Part shown: in pieces, positions 9,501-17,750 of the stretch | How the letters are laid out: each line of letters opens with the position of its first letter | Numbering within the stretch: the stretch's first letter is position 1 | Assembly: GCF_014648895.1 (NCBI RefSeq) | Contig: NZ_BMRZ01000004.1 | Span: forward strand, 248,001-312,000 | Direction: 5' to 3' | DNA from: Streptomyces tanashiensis | Lineage (GTDB): Bacteria > Actinomycetota > Actinomycetes > Streptomycetales > Streptomycetaceae | Length of the DNA: 64,000 nucleotides | Translations under genes and position numbers: made by a program | Notes under the pieces: generated by a model | What the model was told of the DNA's origin: nothing | The model's input: the letters and a program-made list of their open reading frames with translations, nothing else | Database searches by the model: none

Positions 9501-11373
9501 GCCGCCGACGGCGCCTGCCTGGCCGGGACGATCGTCGAGGAGGTGCGCCGGCTCTCGCCGCCCGCCCCGCCGCACGACTGGTCCCAGCTCCTCGGCGCGA
9601 TCGACGCCGTCGCCTGGCGGGCGGCGGTGGCACCGACCCCGGACCCGGAGCGGGCCGCTCTCCTCGCGCTCCTGGACACCTGGGCCGACCAGCCGTTCGC
9701 CCGCGCGGGCAGCCGCTGGTGGGCGGGGCGGATGTCCGGCCCCGGGTTCGTGGACTTCCTGCGTACGTACGTTCCGTCCGTCGCGTCCGCCGGCGTACGG
9801 GACGGCGGCGCGGAGTGCTGGTTCGTGGCACCCGTCGCCGAGAACCCGCACGCCGACCCGGTCCCGGGCGTGGCCCGCGACGTACGGCACGTGCGTGTGG
9901 CGCGCGACGACGCCGGGCGGCTGCGCGCCCTCGTGGCGGCCGTCGACGCCCACGGGCCGGTCCAGGTGCCGGAGTCGGCGGCCGTCCGCTTCGCCGAACT
10001 GACGGGCGTACGACGGTCCGTGGCCCGGCTGGTCGTCGCCGGTCTCGTCGGCCGGGCCGACCGGGAGGAGCACCGGGCCCTGGTGCGCAAGGCCCCCTTC
10101 AAGGCGACCCCGCTGACGGCCGAGGCGTACGAGGAGCTCTGCACCCGGCTCGGCGGCGCGGGCCGCAGGGCCGTCCTGGCCGCCGCCCTGCCCGACGACC
10201 CCGCCGAGCTGTGGCGGCCGGGCGGGGTCGACGCCGCCGTGGAGCGGATGGCCGGAGTGTGGCGGGAGCTCCTCGGGGAACTCCCCGCCGTGGACGACGA
10301 GACGGCCGACGCCCTGGAGGCCGACCTGGGCCTCGGCGAGGTGTGGGCCCGGCGCCTCGCCGGAGGCTACGACGCCGCCGAGGACACGACGGTGCCCGCC
10401 GCCGGCTGGGAGCTGGCGGCGGCCCGGCAGGGGAGTGGCGGTCAGGGCCGTCCCGCCGGCCGGGCCCGAACCGCACCACCGCACCCCGGTGGGTCTCGCG
10501 CTGACGGACATCGCGAGCGCCCTCGTGTGGGCGTGGACGGACCGGCCGGTCGGCGATCCGGACCTGGCCGGGGCGCCCACCCTGTACGAGCGGCTGCGCG
10601 CCGAGCTGGACCGCCCCGAGCTGCTGCTCGAACTCTCCGAGAGCCGCGTCGACGACACGCCGGAGCGGATCGCCGAGCGGTTCGGCCCCCGGCGGCTGCC
10701 GGTGGCCCCGCACCCGGAGAACCCGGCCGATCCGGTGACCGCGTACGACTCCGGACCGCTCGTGGTCTGCGCCCCCTACGGCACCGCCTTCCTGCGCCCC
10801 GCGGCCGTCACCGACCCCGGGACGTGGCGGGAGGTCCGCGAGGTGACCGGCCTCGCCGAGGACCTCGACCGGCTGGCACCGCTCCTCGCCGGCGGGGGGC
10901 TTGCGCGGATGATGAACCGCGCCCTGTCCGGAGCCGTCCCGGCCGGCGGGTACGAGGCCGATCCGCGCCTGTCCTGCCCGGAGCTCGTCGCCCGGGTGGC
11001 GGAGGCGCTCGGCGTGGGCGGGGACGCGGCGGCCCTGTACCTCCAGCTGGCGGCCCTCGCCGCGCCCACCGACCGGAACGTACGGCGGTGGAACGGCTGG
11101 TCGACCAGGCGGCACGCGGAGGTCCGGGCGGAACTCCTCGCCACCGGCGCGGTCCTGGAGGCCAAGCGGGCACGGGCCGGCCGGACCCTGTTCCTGCCCG
11201 GCGGCTGGACCGAACTCAAGGCTCCGCACCTGCCGCTGGAGACCGTGAAGCTGACGACCCACCTGGTTCGCCCCATGTGGGACAAGTGGATCCGCTCCCC
11301 GTTCGTACGGGTGCTGCCGACCGCACCGCTCCACGAGATGTTCGAGGAGGCCTGGGAACGGAGCCGCGGCTAG
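6579..11373 (+). pseudogene. Very large uncharacterised protein gene split by an apparent frameshift near 10430
   Basis: Starting at ATG 6579 (MIVSLDALLP), coding-quality sequence runs in one frame to about 10433 (about 1285 codons). It then continues in the +1 frame from about 10435 to the stop at 11373 (about 312 codons, through LALTDIASALVWAW to FEEAWERSRG). The switch coincides with a run of four Gs (10430-10433). Removing one G joins the halves into about 1,600 residues, so an insertion or base-calling error is likely. The original frame stays open to 12299 only because it runs antisense to cbtAB. No RBS supports a separate start at 10435. I see no membrane or signal segment. There is an Ala run and an Asp-rich stretch near 8070-8150. 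Function not recognised. Confidence 0.7.
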
Positions 11374-11431
11374 GGCCTGTCCGGTCTGATCCGAAGGACA
11401 GGACTTTGGGGCCTCTCCGGCGGCACCGAAG

Positions 11432-11469
11432 ACGGCGCCCCGCCCACCGGGTGGTGGGCGGGGCGCCGT
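11432..11469. terminator. Strong bidirectional hairpin terminator
   Basis: A 17-bp perfect stem (ACGGCGCCCCGCCCACC and its complement) with a four-base loop GGGT. It separates the rightward large gene from the leftward cbtA stop at 11487 and would serve both. Confidence 0.85.
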
Positions 11470-11486
11470 CGTCGCACGTGTGGCGG

Positions 11487-12308
11487 TCAGCCGGCGGCGG
11501 GGGCGCCGAGCTGGACCTTCGTGTCGGTGGCGGCCGTCCGGGCCGCCAGCGCCTTCTGCGCGAGGGCGCCGAAGACGATCCCGAACACCGCCCACATCAC
11601 CGCCTGGACCGCCAGCGAGGCGACCCTGAACTCCCAGAGGAGCGCGGCGGGGAAGCCCGCCGCGACGGCGTCGGTGTTGTCCGGCAGGACGGCGAAGGCG
11701 ATCGCCGTCACGACGATGAAGCCGCCGCCGGCCGCCAGGGTCGCGTTCCAGTTCCCCAGGCGCGGCGCGAGCCGGCGCCCGGCGATCACGGCGGCGACCC
11801 CGAGGAGCACGCTGAGCAGGATCATCAGGAAGAACAGGGTGGTGCGCTTCCCGATGGTGTCCGGGTTGCCGACGGCCGGCGGGGTCGCCGGGTACTTGAG
11901 GAACGGCACCAGGTAGACCGTGGTGAACGCCGCGGCGGCGGTGAGCGCCGCCGTCGCCCGGGGGCTGAACCGGCCGACGCGCCCCAGCGCGAAGGAGAAC
12001 GCCAGCGCCGCGATGCCGCCGAGCGCCACCCCGTAGACGAGGACGCCGGTGGCGAGGCCGAAGGTCGACTGGGCGGACCGGCTGATCCCCTCCTCCTCGG
12101 CGGGTTCGGCGGCGGCGTCGCCACCGTGGCCGGAGTGCGCCGCGTGGGCGGCCGGGGCCTCCTGGGCGGCCTGGGCCTCCTCCACGGCGATCGAGCCGTT
12201 CACGGGCGGCTCACCGACCACATAGGCCACGGCGAAGGCGAAGAGCCCCGCGATCAGGCCCGCGAGCATGCCGCGGACCAGCAGGGATCTGACAGTTGAG
12301 GCGTGCAT
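11487..12308 (-). CDS. cbtA: Cobalt transporter subunit CbtA
   Basis: Membrane protein of 273 aa, larger subunit of the CbtAB cobalt uptake system that supplies cobalamin synthesis. Several hydrophobic helices are visible: LLVRGMLAGLIAGLFAFAVA near the N-terminus, a helix starting GLATGVLVYG, then FFLMILLSVLLGVAAV and the C-terminal LAVQAVMWAVFGIVFGALA. Between helices 1 and 2 lies a His-rich loop (AAHAAHSGHGG) that could bind metal. It is 14 bases downstream of cbtB and shares the upstream cobalamin riboswitch. The ATG at 12308 gives MHASTVRSLL; an internal methionine (GMLAG) is less likely as a start because it would remove part of helix 1. Confidence 0.88.
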   Translation of the reverse strand: MHASTVRSLLVRGMLAGLIAGLFAFAVAYVVGEPPVNGSIAVEEAQAAQEAPAAHAAHSGHGGDAAAEPAEEEGISRSAQSTFGLATGVLVYGVALGGIAALAFSFALGRVGRFSPRATAALTAAAAFTTVYLVPFLKYPATPPAVGNPDTIGKRTTLFFLMILLSVLLGVAAVIAGRRLAPRLGNWNATLAAGGGFIVVTAIAFAVLPDNTDAVAAGFPAALLWEFRVASLAVQAVMWAVFGIVFGALAQKALAARTAATDTKVQLGAPAAG

Positions 12309-12322
12309 GTGCGGGTCGCCTC

Positions 12323-12550
12323 TCAGTGGCAGGGGAAGCCGAGCAGGTGGCGGCCGTCGTGCACCCACTCGTGCACGTCGGTGCCCGCGAACACGGAGGT
12401 GGCGCCCTGCTCGGCGCCCACGAAGTACAGCGCGATCAGCGCGAGGAGCCCGACGAAGAAGGCCCAGGGCAGCACGGCCCGCACAGGCAGCGGGGCAGGT
12501 ACGGCGAGGGAAGGGGTGGAAGCGGCAGCGGAGACGACAGCCTCGGCCAT
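12323..12550 (-). CDS. cbtB: Cobalt transporter subunit CbtB
   Basis: Small single-helix membrane protein of 75 aa. The transmembrane segment is AVLPWAFFVGLLALIALYFV, followed by the CbtB signature HEWVHDGRHLLGFPCH whose histidines and terminal Cys-His suit metal binding. AGGAGG seven bases before ATG 12550 fixes the start. First gene after the cobalamin riboswitch, so expression should fall when adenosylcobalamin is plentiful. Confidence 0.88.
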   Translation of the reverse strand: MAEAVVSAAASTPSLAVPAPLPVRAVLPWAFFVGLLALIALYFVGAEQGATSVFAGTDVHEWVHDGRHLLGFPCH

Positions 12551-12604
12551 GATGGAACCTCCTGCGGGAACTCGCGTCCCAGACGGTGGTGCAGGACGAC
12601 GGTC

Positions 12605-12722
12605 CACGGGTCTGACTCGCCGTGACGTCACCCTGGGGGACGCCTCGGCATACAGTGGCGCGACCGTGCCGGATTCTCACCGGACTTCCGTCTCGCCGTC
12701 GTCACGCTCTTCAAATGTCGCC
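12605..12722 (-). ncRNA. Cobalamin riboswitch in the cbtBA leader
   Basis: The minus strand shows the conserved cobalamin aptamer elements in order: GGAAGTCCGGTGAGAATCC with its paired CCGGC, then ACGGTCGCGCCACTGT (the B12 box, core GCCACTGT at 12652-12659), and the closing GAGTCAGACC near 12608-12620. It lies 55-170 bases before the cbtB start, with the cbtB ribosome-binding site just downstream. Endpoints are approximate. By family precedent, bound cobalamin switches expression off. Confidence 0.9.
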
Positions 12723-12790
12723 TGACCGTACCGCGCGCGGGGACGGCCGCCAAGGGCGTGAGGCCTGGATCACCTTCGTACGCCCCCGGG

Positions 12791-12796
12791 TAGAGT
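12791..12796 (+). promoter_or_regulatory. Putative -10 element for the phosphatase-fold gene
   Basis: TAGAGT fits the actinobacterial -10 consensus and lies 104 bases before the ATG at 12900. No convincing -35 element is visible at 17-19 bases, so this is tentative. Confidence 0.35.
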
Positions 12797-12899
12797 CCCG
12801 CCCGTCGCTCCGGCCACGACGCCGCCCCCGGCCCCACCCGCCGGGCCCGTGTCCCACCGCGCACATCACCTTCCCGTCCGGCCGCCGCAAAGGACCCCG

Positions 12900-13472
12900 A
12901 TGACAGTCCGGTTGACGCTGATCTCCCCCGCCCCGAACGAGGCGCTGCGCGAGGTGAGGTTCGACGACGACGGTCCTCTCGACCCGGCGGGCGTCGCCCG
13001 CGCCGAGGCCGTCGCGTCCGCGGTCGGCCCGTCCCCGCACGCGTACACCTCGCCCTCCCGGCGCTGTCGCCGCACGGCGGAGGCCCTGGGCCTGGCGGCG
13101 CGGCCCCTGGACGAACTCTCCGGCTGCGCCATGGGCCGCTGGCGCGGACAGACCCTGGCGGCCGTCGCCGCCGCCGAACAGGACGGGGTCTCCGCCTGGC
13201 TGTCCGACCCGACGGCGGCCCCGCACGGCGGGGAGTCCCTGCGCGACCTGCGCGTCCGCGTCGGCGTCTGGCTCGACGGCCTCCGGGACGACTCCGGGCG
13301 CGTCACCGCCGTCGCCGAACCGGACGTGATCCGCGCCGCGATGGTCCACGCCCTCGGGGCGCCCGACGCGACGGCCTGGCGCCTGGACGTCCGTCCGCTG
13401 ACCGCCGTCCACCTCAGCGGTCGCGCCGGCCGCTGGAACCTCCGAGGCGGAGAGCCGCTGGCACAGGGGTGA
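12900..13472 (+). CDS. Histidine-phosphatase-fold protein lacking both catalytic histidines
   Basis: Protein of 190 aa with the layout of the phosphoglycerate mutase/CobC family: LTLISPAPNEALREVRF at the N-terminus, YTSPSRRCRRTAEALGL in the middle and APHGGESLRDL later. The normal RHGE/RHGQ motif after the first strand is replaced by SPAP, and the second catalytic His before the last helix is replaced by Glu (VAEPDVIRAA). It is therefore unlikely to act as a phosphohistidine phosphatase. AAAGGA six to seven bases upstream supports the ATG. It diverges from the riboswitch-controlled cobalt genes, which suggests a link to cobalt or cobalamin metabolism (inference), perhaps as a binding or regulatory protein derived from CobC. 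Confidence 0.8.
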   Translation: MTVRLTLISPAPNEALREVRFDDDGPLDPAGVARAEAVASAVGPSPHAYTSPSRRCRRTAEALGLAARPLDELSGCAMGRWRGQTLAAVAAAEQDGVSAWLSDPTAAPHGGESLRDLRVRVGVWLDGLRDDSGRVTAVAEPDVIRAAMVHALGAPDATAWRLDVRPLTAVHLSGRAGRWNLRGGEPLAQG

Positions 13473-13501
13473 GGCGGCCGCGCGGCAGCCGCTCGGACAG
13501 C

Positions 13502-13534
13502 GGTAGGGGGGACCGCACAGCGGTCCCCGCTACC
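13502..13534. terminator. Hairpin terminator between convergent genes
   Basis: Core stem GGGGACCGC-ACA-GCGGTCCCC (13508-13528), extended by outer GGTAG/CTACC pairing. It lies between the rightward phosphatase-fold gene and the leftward permease gene. Confidence 0.7.
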
Positions 13535-13550
13535 CAGCGACACCTACGGA

Positions 13551-14639
13551 TCAGGCCGGTCGCTTCCACTCCCGCAGCAGGAGGTAGCCGAGGTACGCCC
13601 CTCCGACGGCCATCGTGTACAGGCCGACCGGCAGGTTGTCGAAGAGCGGCAGCTGCTGGGCGGCCAGGTCGGCGAGGACCAGGAGCAGCGCGCCGAGGAA
13701 CGTCGACATGACCAGGTGCGGGCCGCCACTGCGGGTGACGCGCTTGGCGATCTGCGGCGCCGTCAGGGAGACGAAGGCGATCGGCCCGGCGACGCTGACC
13801 GCGCCGGCGGACAGCACGATCGACAGCGTGACCGCCGCGGTCGCCGTGCGGGCCGGGCGGGCGCCCAGGCCGGTCGACAGGTCGTCGCCCATCTCGCCGA
13901 TGCTCAGGGGCCGCGCGAGGAGCGCGGCGAGCGGCAGACAGACGAGCAGCACCACCCAGATCGTGGTCGCGTCGTCCCAGGAGCGGGCGGAGAGGCTGCC
14001 GTTGATGTACGCGGTCAGCGCGCTCGCCTTGTCCCGCTCGACGGCGTAGACCACGTACTGGGTCAGGGCCGTCGACATCGCGGTCACGCCGATGCCGGAC
14101 ACGACCAGACGTCCCGGATTGCGGAACCCGGTCCCCGTCGAGAGGTAGACGACCGCCATGGCGATCACACCGCCGAGCAGCGCGCCGACGGGTACGGGGA
14201 CGACGTCCGGGAAGAACAGCGCGGCGGCCGCCGCGCCCGCCCCGGAACCCGCGCTGAGCCCGATCACGTCCGGACTGCCCAGCGGGTTGCGGGTCACCGC
14301 CTGGAACAGGGCCCCGGACAGGCCGAAGGCCGCGCCGGTGCCGATGGCGACGACGAGCCGCGGGCCGCGCAGCCGGTTCAGCACGAAGGCGTTCTTGCCG
14401 GTGGCCTCGCCCATCAGCGCCGACGGAAGGTCCGTCAGATGGATGCCGAGCCGGCCCAGGGAGAGGGTCGCCACGGCCGCCCCGAGGAGCAGCAGCAGCG
14501 TCACCGCGGCGGCGACCACGGTCGGGCGCCGCACGGGGATCGCGGCCCAGGGGCCGATCCGCAGGAGGCTCCGGCCCGTGGGCCGGAGGGGCCGCGACGC
14601 GGTCACGGCCGGGGTGTCGATCCGCTCGGCGGTCGTCAT
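13551..14639 (-). CDS. Iron-siderophore ABC transporter permease, FecCD family (second subunit)
   Basis: Permease of 362 aa, one half of the channel of a siderophore importer. It has about ten hydrophobic helices and the FecCD hallmarks LRGPRLVVAIGTGAAFGLSGALFQAVTRNPLGSPDVIGLSAGSG and, near the C-terminus, GPIAFVSLTAPQIAKRV. The ATG at 14639 overlaps the stop of the upstream permease as ATGA, indicating translational coupling. It is the last gene of the operon, and no ATP-binding gene follows before the terminator at 13502, so the ATPase must be encoded elsewhere. Confidence 0.9.
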   Translation of the reverse strand: MTTAERIDTPAVTASRPLRPTGRSLLRIGPWAAIPVRRPTVVAAAVTLLLLLGAAVATLSLGRLGIHLTDLPSALMGEATGKNAFVLNRLRGPRLVVAIGTGAAFGLSGALFQAVTRNPLGSPDVIGLSAGSGAGAAAAALFFPDVVPVPVGALLGGVIAMAVVYLSTGTGFRNPGRLVVSGIGVTAMSTALTQYVVYAVERDKASALTAYINGSLSARSWDDATTIWVVLLVCLPLAALLARPLSIGEMGDDLSTGLGARPARTATAAVTLSIVLSAGAVSVAGPIAFVSLTAPQIAKRVTRSGGPHLVMSTFLGALLLVLADLAAQQLPLFDNLPVGLYTMAVGGAYLGYLLLREWKRPA

Positions 14640-15670
14640 GACGCTCCCCTCATGCGGCGGACGGCGAAGAGCAGCGCGGGCGCGCCCACGAAGGCGGTGA
14701 CGACGCCGACCATGAGCTCCTGGGGGCGGAGCAGCACGCGGCCGATGACGTCGGCGAACAGCAGCAGCGTGGGCCCCGCGAGCGAGGTGAAGAGGATCTG
14801 CAGGCGGAAGTCGGCGCCCACCAGCGCCCGGACGAGGTGCGGGACGGCGAGGCCGACGAAGGCGATCGGGCCGACGGCGGCCGTCGCGGCGGCGCTGAGC
14901 AGCGTCGCCGCGAGGAGGCCGGCGCCCTTCACACGCGCGGGACTGATGCCGAGGGAGGCCGCCTTGTCGTCGCCCATGGCCATGGCGTTGAGCCCCGGCG
15001 CGAGGAGCACGGCGAGGACGAAGCCGACGGCGGCGAAGGGCAGGACCGCCCAGAAGGCGTCGAAGCCGCGCCCGCCGAGCGCGCCCACCACCCAGTAGCG
15101 GTAGGTGTCGAAGACCTGAGGATGGGACAGCGCGACGGCCTGGATGAACGCGGCGAGGACGGCGGAGAGCACCGCACCGGCCAGCACCAGCCGGACCGGT
15201 CCGCTGCCGCCGCCGGCCGTGCCGATGAGGTGGACGACCACACCGGTCGCCAGGGCGCCGGCCAGTGCCCACCAGGTGTTCTCGCGCTGTCCGGAGGCGC
15301 CGAGGAACGCGGTCGCGGCCACGATGGCCGCGGACGCGCCCGCGTTGATGCCGAGAAGTCCCGGCTCGGCGAGCGGATTGCGGGTGATGCCCTGCATCAG
15401 CGTGCCGGCGACCCCGAGGCACAGGCCCGCGAGCAGACCGAGGGCGGTGCGTGGATAGCGGCTCTCGACGACGGTGCGGAGGTAGCCGTCGGCTTCACCG
15501 GTGACGACCCGGAGGACGTCGGACGCGGACGTCGGCTTGCTGCCGAACATCACGCTGGCGAGGACCGCGAGGGCGAGCAGGATCAGGCACAGGGCGGCGG
15601 CTGCGAAGTGCCGGGCAGGGCCCCGCCGTACGACGGCGGGGCCCTGCCCGATCCGGGAGAGAGTGGTCAC
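14636..15670 (-). CDS. Iron-siderophore ABC transporter permease, FecCD family (first subunit)
   Basis: Permease of 344 aa with the family blocks YPRTALGLLAGLCLGVAGTLMQGITRNPLAEPGLLGINAGA and GPIAFVGLAVPHLVRALVG. It should pair with the downstream FecCD protein to form a heterodimeric channel. The start is GTG at 15670 (MTTLSRIGQGP); the ribosome-binding site is weak and the gene lies only 15 bases after the binding-protein stop, so it probably relies on readthrough from that gene. Transcribed from the iron-box promoter near 16850. Confidence 0.9.
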   Translation of the reverse strand: MTTLSRIGQGPAVVRRGPARHFAAAALCLILLALAVLASVMFGSKPTSASDVLRVVTGEADGYLRTVVESRYPRTALGLLAGLCLGVAGTLMQGITRNPLAEPGLLGINAGASAAIVAATAFLGASGQRENTWWALAGALATGVVVHLIGTAGGGSGPVRLVLAGAVLSAVLAAFIQAVALSHPQVFDTYRYWVVGALGGRGFDAFWAVLPFAAVGFVLAVLLAPGLNAMAMGDDKAASLGISPARVKGAGLLAATLLSAAATAAVGPIAFVGLAVPHLVRALVGADFRLQILFTSLAGPTLLLFADVIGRVLLRPQELMVGVVTAFVGAPALLFAVRRMRGAS

Positions 15671-15685
15671 GCTCGGGACCCGCTG

Positions 15686-16738
15686 CTACTTCCCGGCCTT
15701 GGCGACAGCCTTGTCGATCATGGGGAGGTACCGCTCGATGCTGTACGGCACCGTCAGCGGGTTGATCATCGACGAGGCCGTGACGAAGGGCTGGTCGTTG
15801 CTGTAGACGAGCGCGCCCTTCTTGACCGCGGGGATGGCCGCGTACAGCGGCTGCGCCTCGATCTCCTTGCGGGACTTGTCGTCCATGTAGAAGGTGAAGG
15901 CGATGTCGCTCTTGGAGAGCTTGTTGGCGTTCTCCAGGCCGATGAGGGCGGAGTCGGTGCCCTCGGTCTCCTTGAAGGTGTTCACGACCGGGTCGACCTT
16001 GAGGCCCAGCTTGGAGACCATCGCGACGCGCTGCTCCTCGGGCTTGAAGACGCCGAGGGTGCCGGGGCCGGTGTTGTAGATGTACGAGAACGTGACGTTC
16101 TTGTAGTTCGGGCGCGTGGCGGCGGCGTCGGCGAGCTGCTTGTCGATCTTGGCGGTGAGCTCCTTGGCCTTCTCCGGCCGGCCGAGCGCCTTGGAGACGA
16201 TCTCGATCTGCTGGTCCCAGTCGGTGCTCCACGCCTGGTCCGGGTAGGCGACGGTCGGCGCGATCTCCTTGAGGAGGTCGTACTGCTTCTGCGTGATGCC
16301 GGACCAGGGGGCGAGGATGACGTCGGGCTCGAGCTCGGTGATGGCCTCGATGTCGAGCTCCTCGCCGCCGTTGAACTGCTTGGGCAGCGTGGCGCCGGAC
16401 TTCTTCACGGCGTCGTGGATCCAGGGCAGGTAGCCGGTCTTGTCGCTGCCCCAGGGGTAGCTCTCGATGCCGACGGGGACGTTGCCGAGGGCGATGGCCG
16501 TCTCGGCGGAACCCTGGCCGAGGGTGACGACGCGCTTCGGCTTCTCCTTGATGACGGCCTCGCCGAGCGCGCTCTTGATGGTGACGGGGAACGCCCCCGC
16601 CGGAGCCTTGGCCGCCGAGTCCTTCGCGTCGTCCTTTTTGTCGTCCGATCCGCACCCGGTCACCATGAGGCCGAGCGAGACCGCGGCGGCACCCGCCACG
16701 AGGACGCGGCGGCGAAGAGGGGTGAACACAGAAGGCAT
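15686..16738 (-). CDS. Iron-siderophore-binding lipoprotein, FecB/FepB family
   Basis: Solute-binding protein of 350 aa. The signal peptide contains RRRVLVAGAAAVSLGLMVTGC, with a lipobox Cys near residue 29, so it is anchored outside the membrane. The body starts with the typical VTIKSALGEAVIKEKPKRVVTLGQGSAE of helical-backbone siderophore receptors and later has ELEPDVILAPW and the C-terminal VPYSIERYLPMIDKA. A 19-bp iron box lies about 100 bases upstream, so expression should rise under iron starvation. The ligand cannot be read from the sequence; a hydroxamate siderophore is common for such Streptomyces systems. Confidence 0.9.
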   Translation of the reverse strand: MPSVFTPLRRRVLVAGAAAVSLGLMVTGCGSDDKKDDAKDSAAKAPAGAFPVTIKSALGEAVIKEKPKRVVTLGQGSAETAIALGNVPVGIESYPWGSDKTGYLPWIHDAVKKSGATLPKQFNGGEELDIEAITELEPDVILAPWSGITQKQYDLLKEIAPTVAYPDQAWSTDWDQQIEIVSKALGRPEKAKELTAKIDKQLADAAATRPNYKNVTFSYIYNTGPGTLGVFKPEEQRVAMVSKLGLKVDPVVNTFKETEGTDSALIGLENANKLSKSDIAFTFYMDDKSRKEIEAQPLYAAIPAVKKGALVYSNDQPFVTASSMINPLTVPYSIERYLPMIDKAVAKAGK

Positions 16739-16835
16739 GGCGGATCCTTGTCTCCGGGCAGAGGTGTGCTGACGCCCCGCCCGACGCCCCTCCAGACATG
16801 GGAATGTCGAGGCAGCGGCCATTGCGAGGCGCTTG

Positions 16836-16854
16836 TTAGGTGAGCCTAACCTAT
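16836..16854. promoter_or_regulatory. Iron box (DmdR1/IdeR operator)
   Basis: TTAGGTGAGCCTAACCTAT; its complement ATAGGTTAGGCTCACCTAA differs at one base from the DmdR1/IdeR consensus TTAGGTTAGGCTCACCTAA. It precedes the siderophore-binding protein gene by about 98 bases. Confidence 0.9.
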
Positions 16855-16911
16855 TCGTTTCCGGCCTGGAGCACCAGGGCCGTCCGGCGGCCCCCATGTG
16901 GCGAGCGGGGC

Positions 16912-17643
16912 TCAGCCCGAGGCCTCCCACGCCGTCGTCAGGCCGTCCAGCCACGCCGGCGGCAGTTCGGCGGCGTCCCACTCCTCGTGCAGGTCCGCCG
17001 GGGCCGTGGCGAGCCGCTCCATGACGGCGACACTGGTGGGGGAGTGGATGAGCGAATACCGGCCATGGATGGCGATCGGGCTGCCCGGCCCGTACTCGGC
17101 GTACAGCCGCTCCAGCCGCGCCCGGTGGTCCGAGGTGAACGCCGTGAGCCGCCCCGCGTACCCGGCCCGCTGACGCGAGCTCATGGTGCGGAGGACGGCC
17201 CTGAGTACCTGTTCGGTGACCTCGGGGTCGAGATCGGAGACCTCGGTGAAGGAGAGGTAGAGCGGGGTGACCGCCACGTTCGTCCGCTCCAGCTCCGTCC
17301 GCCCGACAGGAGGACGCTCGTCCGGCGAGGCGAGCGAGGGGTCCGAGGCGACCGCGTGCCTCAGCGCCCGCTCGGAGATGGCGCCCAGCTCGTCGGTGAC
17401 GGCCCGCGCCCCGTCGAGCCAGCCGGAGGCGTACGGCTCGCCCTTCCCGCCGGGCGCGCTCCGCCCGGCCGCGCCGATCTCCTCGTACGCGAGGGCCAGC
17501 GCGCCCGCCTCGACGAAACCGATCAGCTCCTCGGCGTCACCGGACCAGACGCCCGCCCGGGCGAGCAGCTGCAGCAGTGTCCTCTTCGCGTTGAGGACGC
17601 TGGTCTCGTCCAGCTGCTGCCGTCCTTCTCCGGCGGTGCTCAC
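16912..17643 (-). CDS. Uncharacterised soluble protein
   Basis: Predicted cytosolic protein of 243 aa with no signal peptide or membrane helix; I do not recognise its family. It is rich in charged helices, with segments such as LDETSVLNAKRTLLQLLARAG, FVEAGALALAYEEIGAAG and PEVTEQVLRAVLRTMSSRQ. The GTG start at 17643 is supported by an AGGAGG element about five bases upstream. It is on the same strand as the siderophore operon downstream, but the iron-box promoter lies between them, so it is probably a separate unit. It stands alone between that operon and a LacI gene. Confidence 0.75.
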   Translation of the reverse strand: MSTAGEGRQQLDETSVLNAKRTLLQLLARAGVWSGDAEELIGFVEAGALALAYEEIGAAGRSAPGGKGEPYASGWLDGARAVTDELGAISERALRHAVASDPSLASPDERPPVGRTELERTNVAVTPLYLSFTEVSDLDPEVTEQVLRAVLRTMSSRQRAGYAGRLTAFTSDHRARLERLYAEYGPGSPIAIHGRYSLIHSPTSVAVMERLATAPADLHEEWDAAELPPAWLDGLTTAWEASG

Positions 17644-17750
17644 AGGGTCCTCCTCGGCGTAGGGACGGCGCGGTGCGGGGAGGGAGCCCGTCCTCCGGAC
17701 CGGGCCCCACGCGGAACGCTCCGTTCGAGCCTACGCAACACCCGCCGCGC

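Noticed and set aside
10425..10440. Programmed +1 frameshift in the large gene
   Set aside because: No slippery site, rare codon or stop codon at the junction; a simple G-run indel explains it.
10434..12299. Rightward extension of the large unknown gene through cbtA
   Set aside because: The composition is Arg/Gly-rich nonsense antisense to cbtA; coding character continues in the +1 frame instead, ending at 11373.
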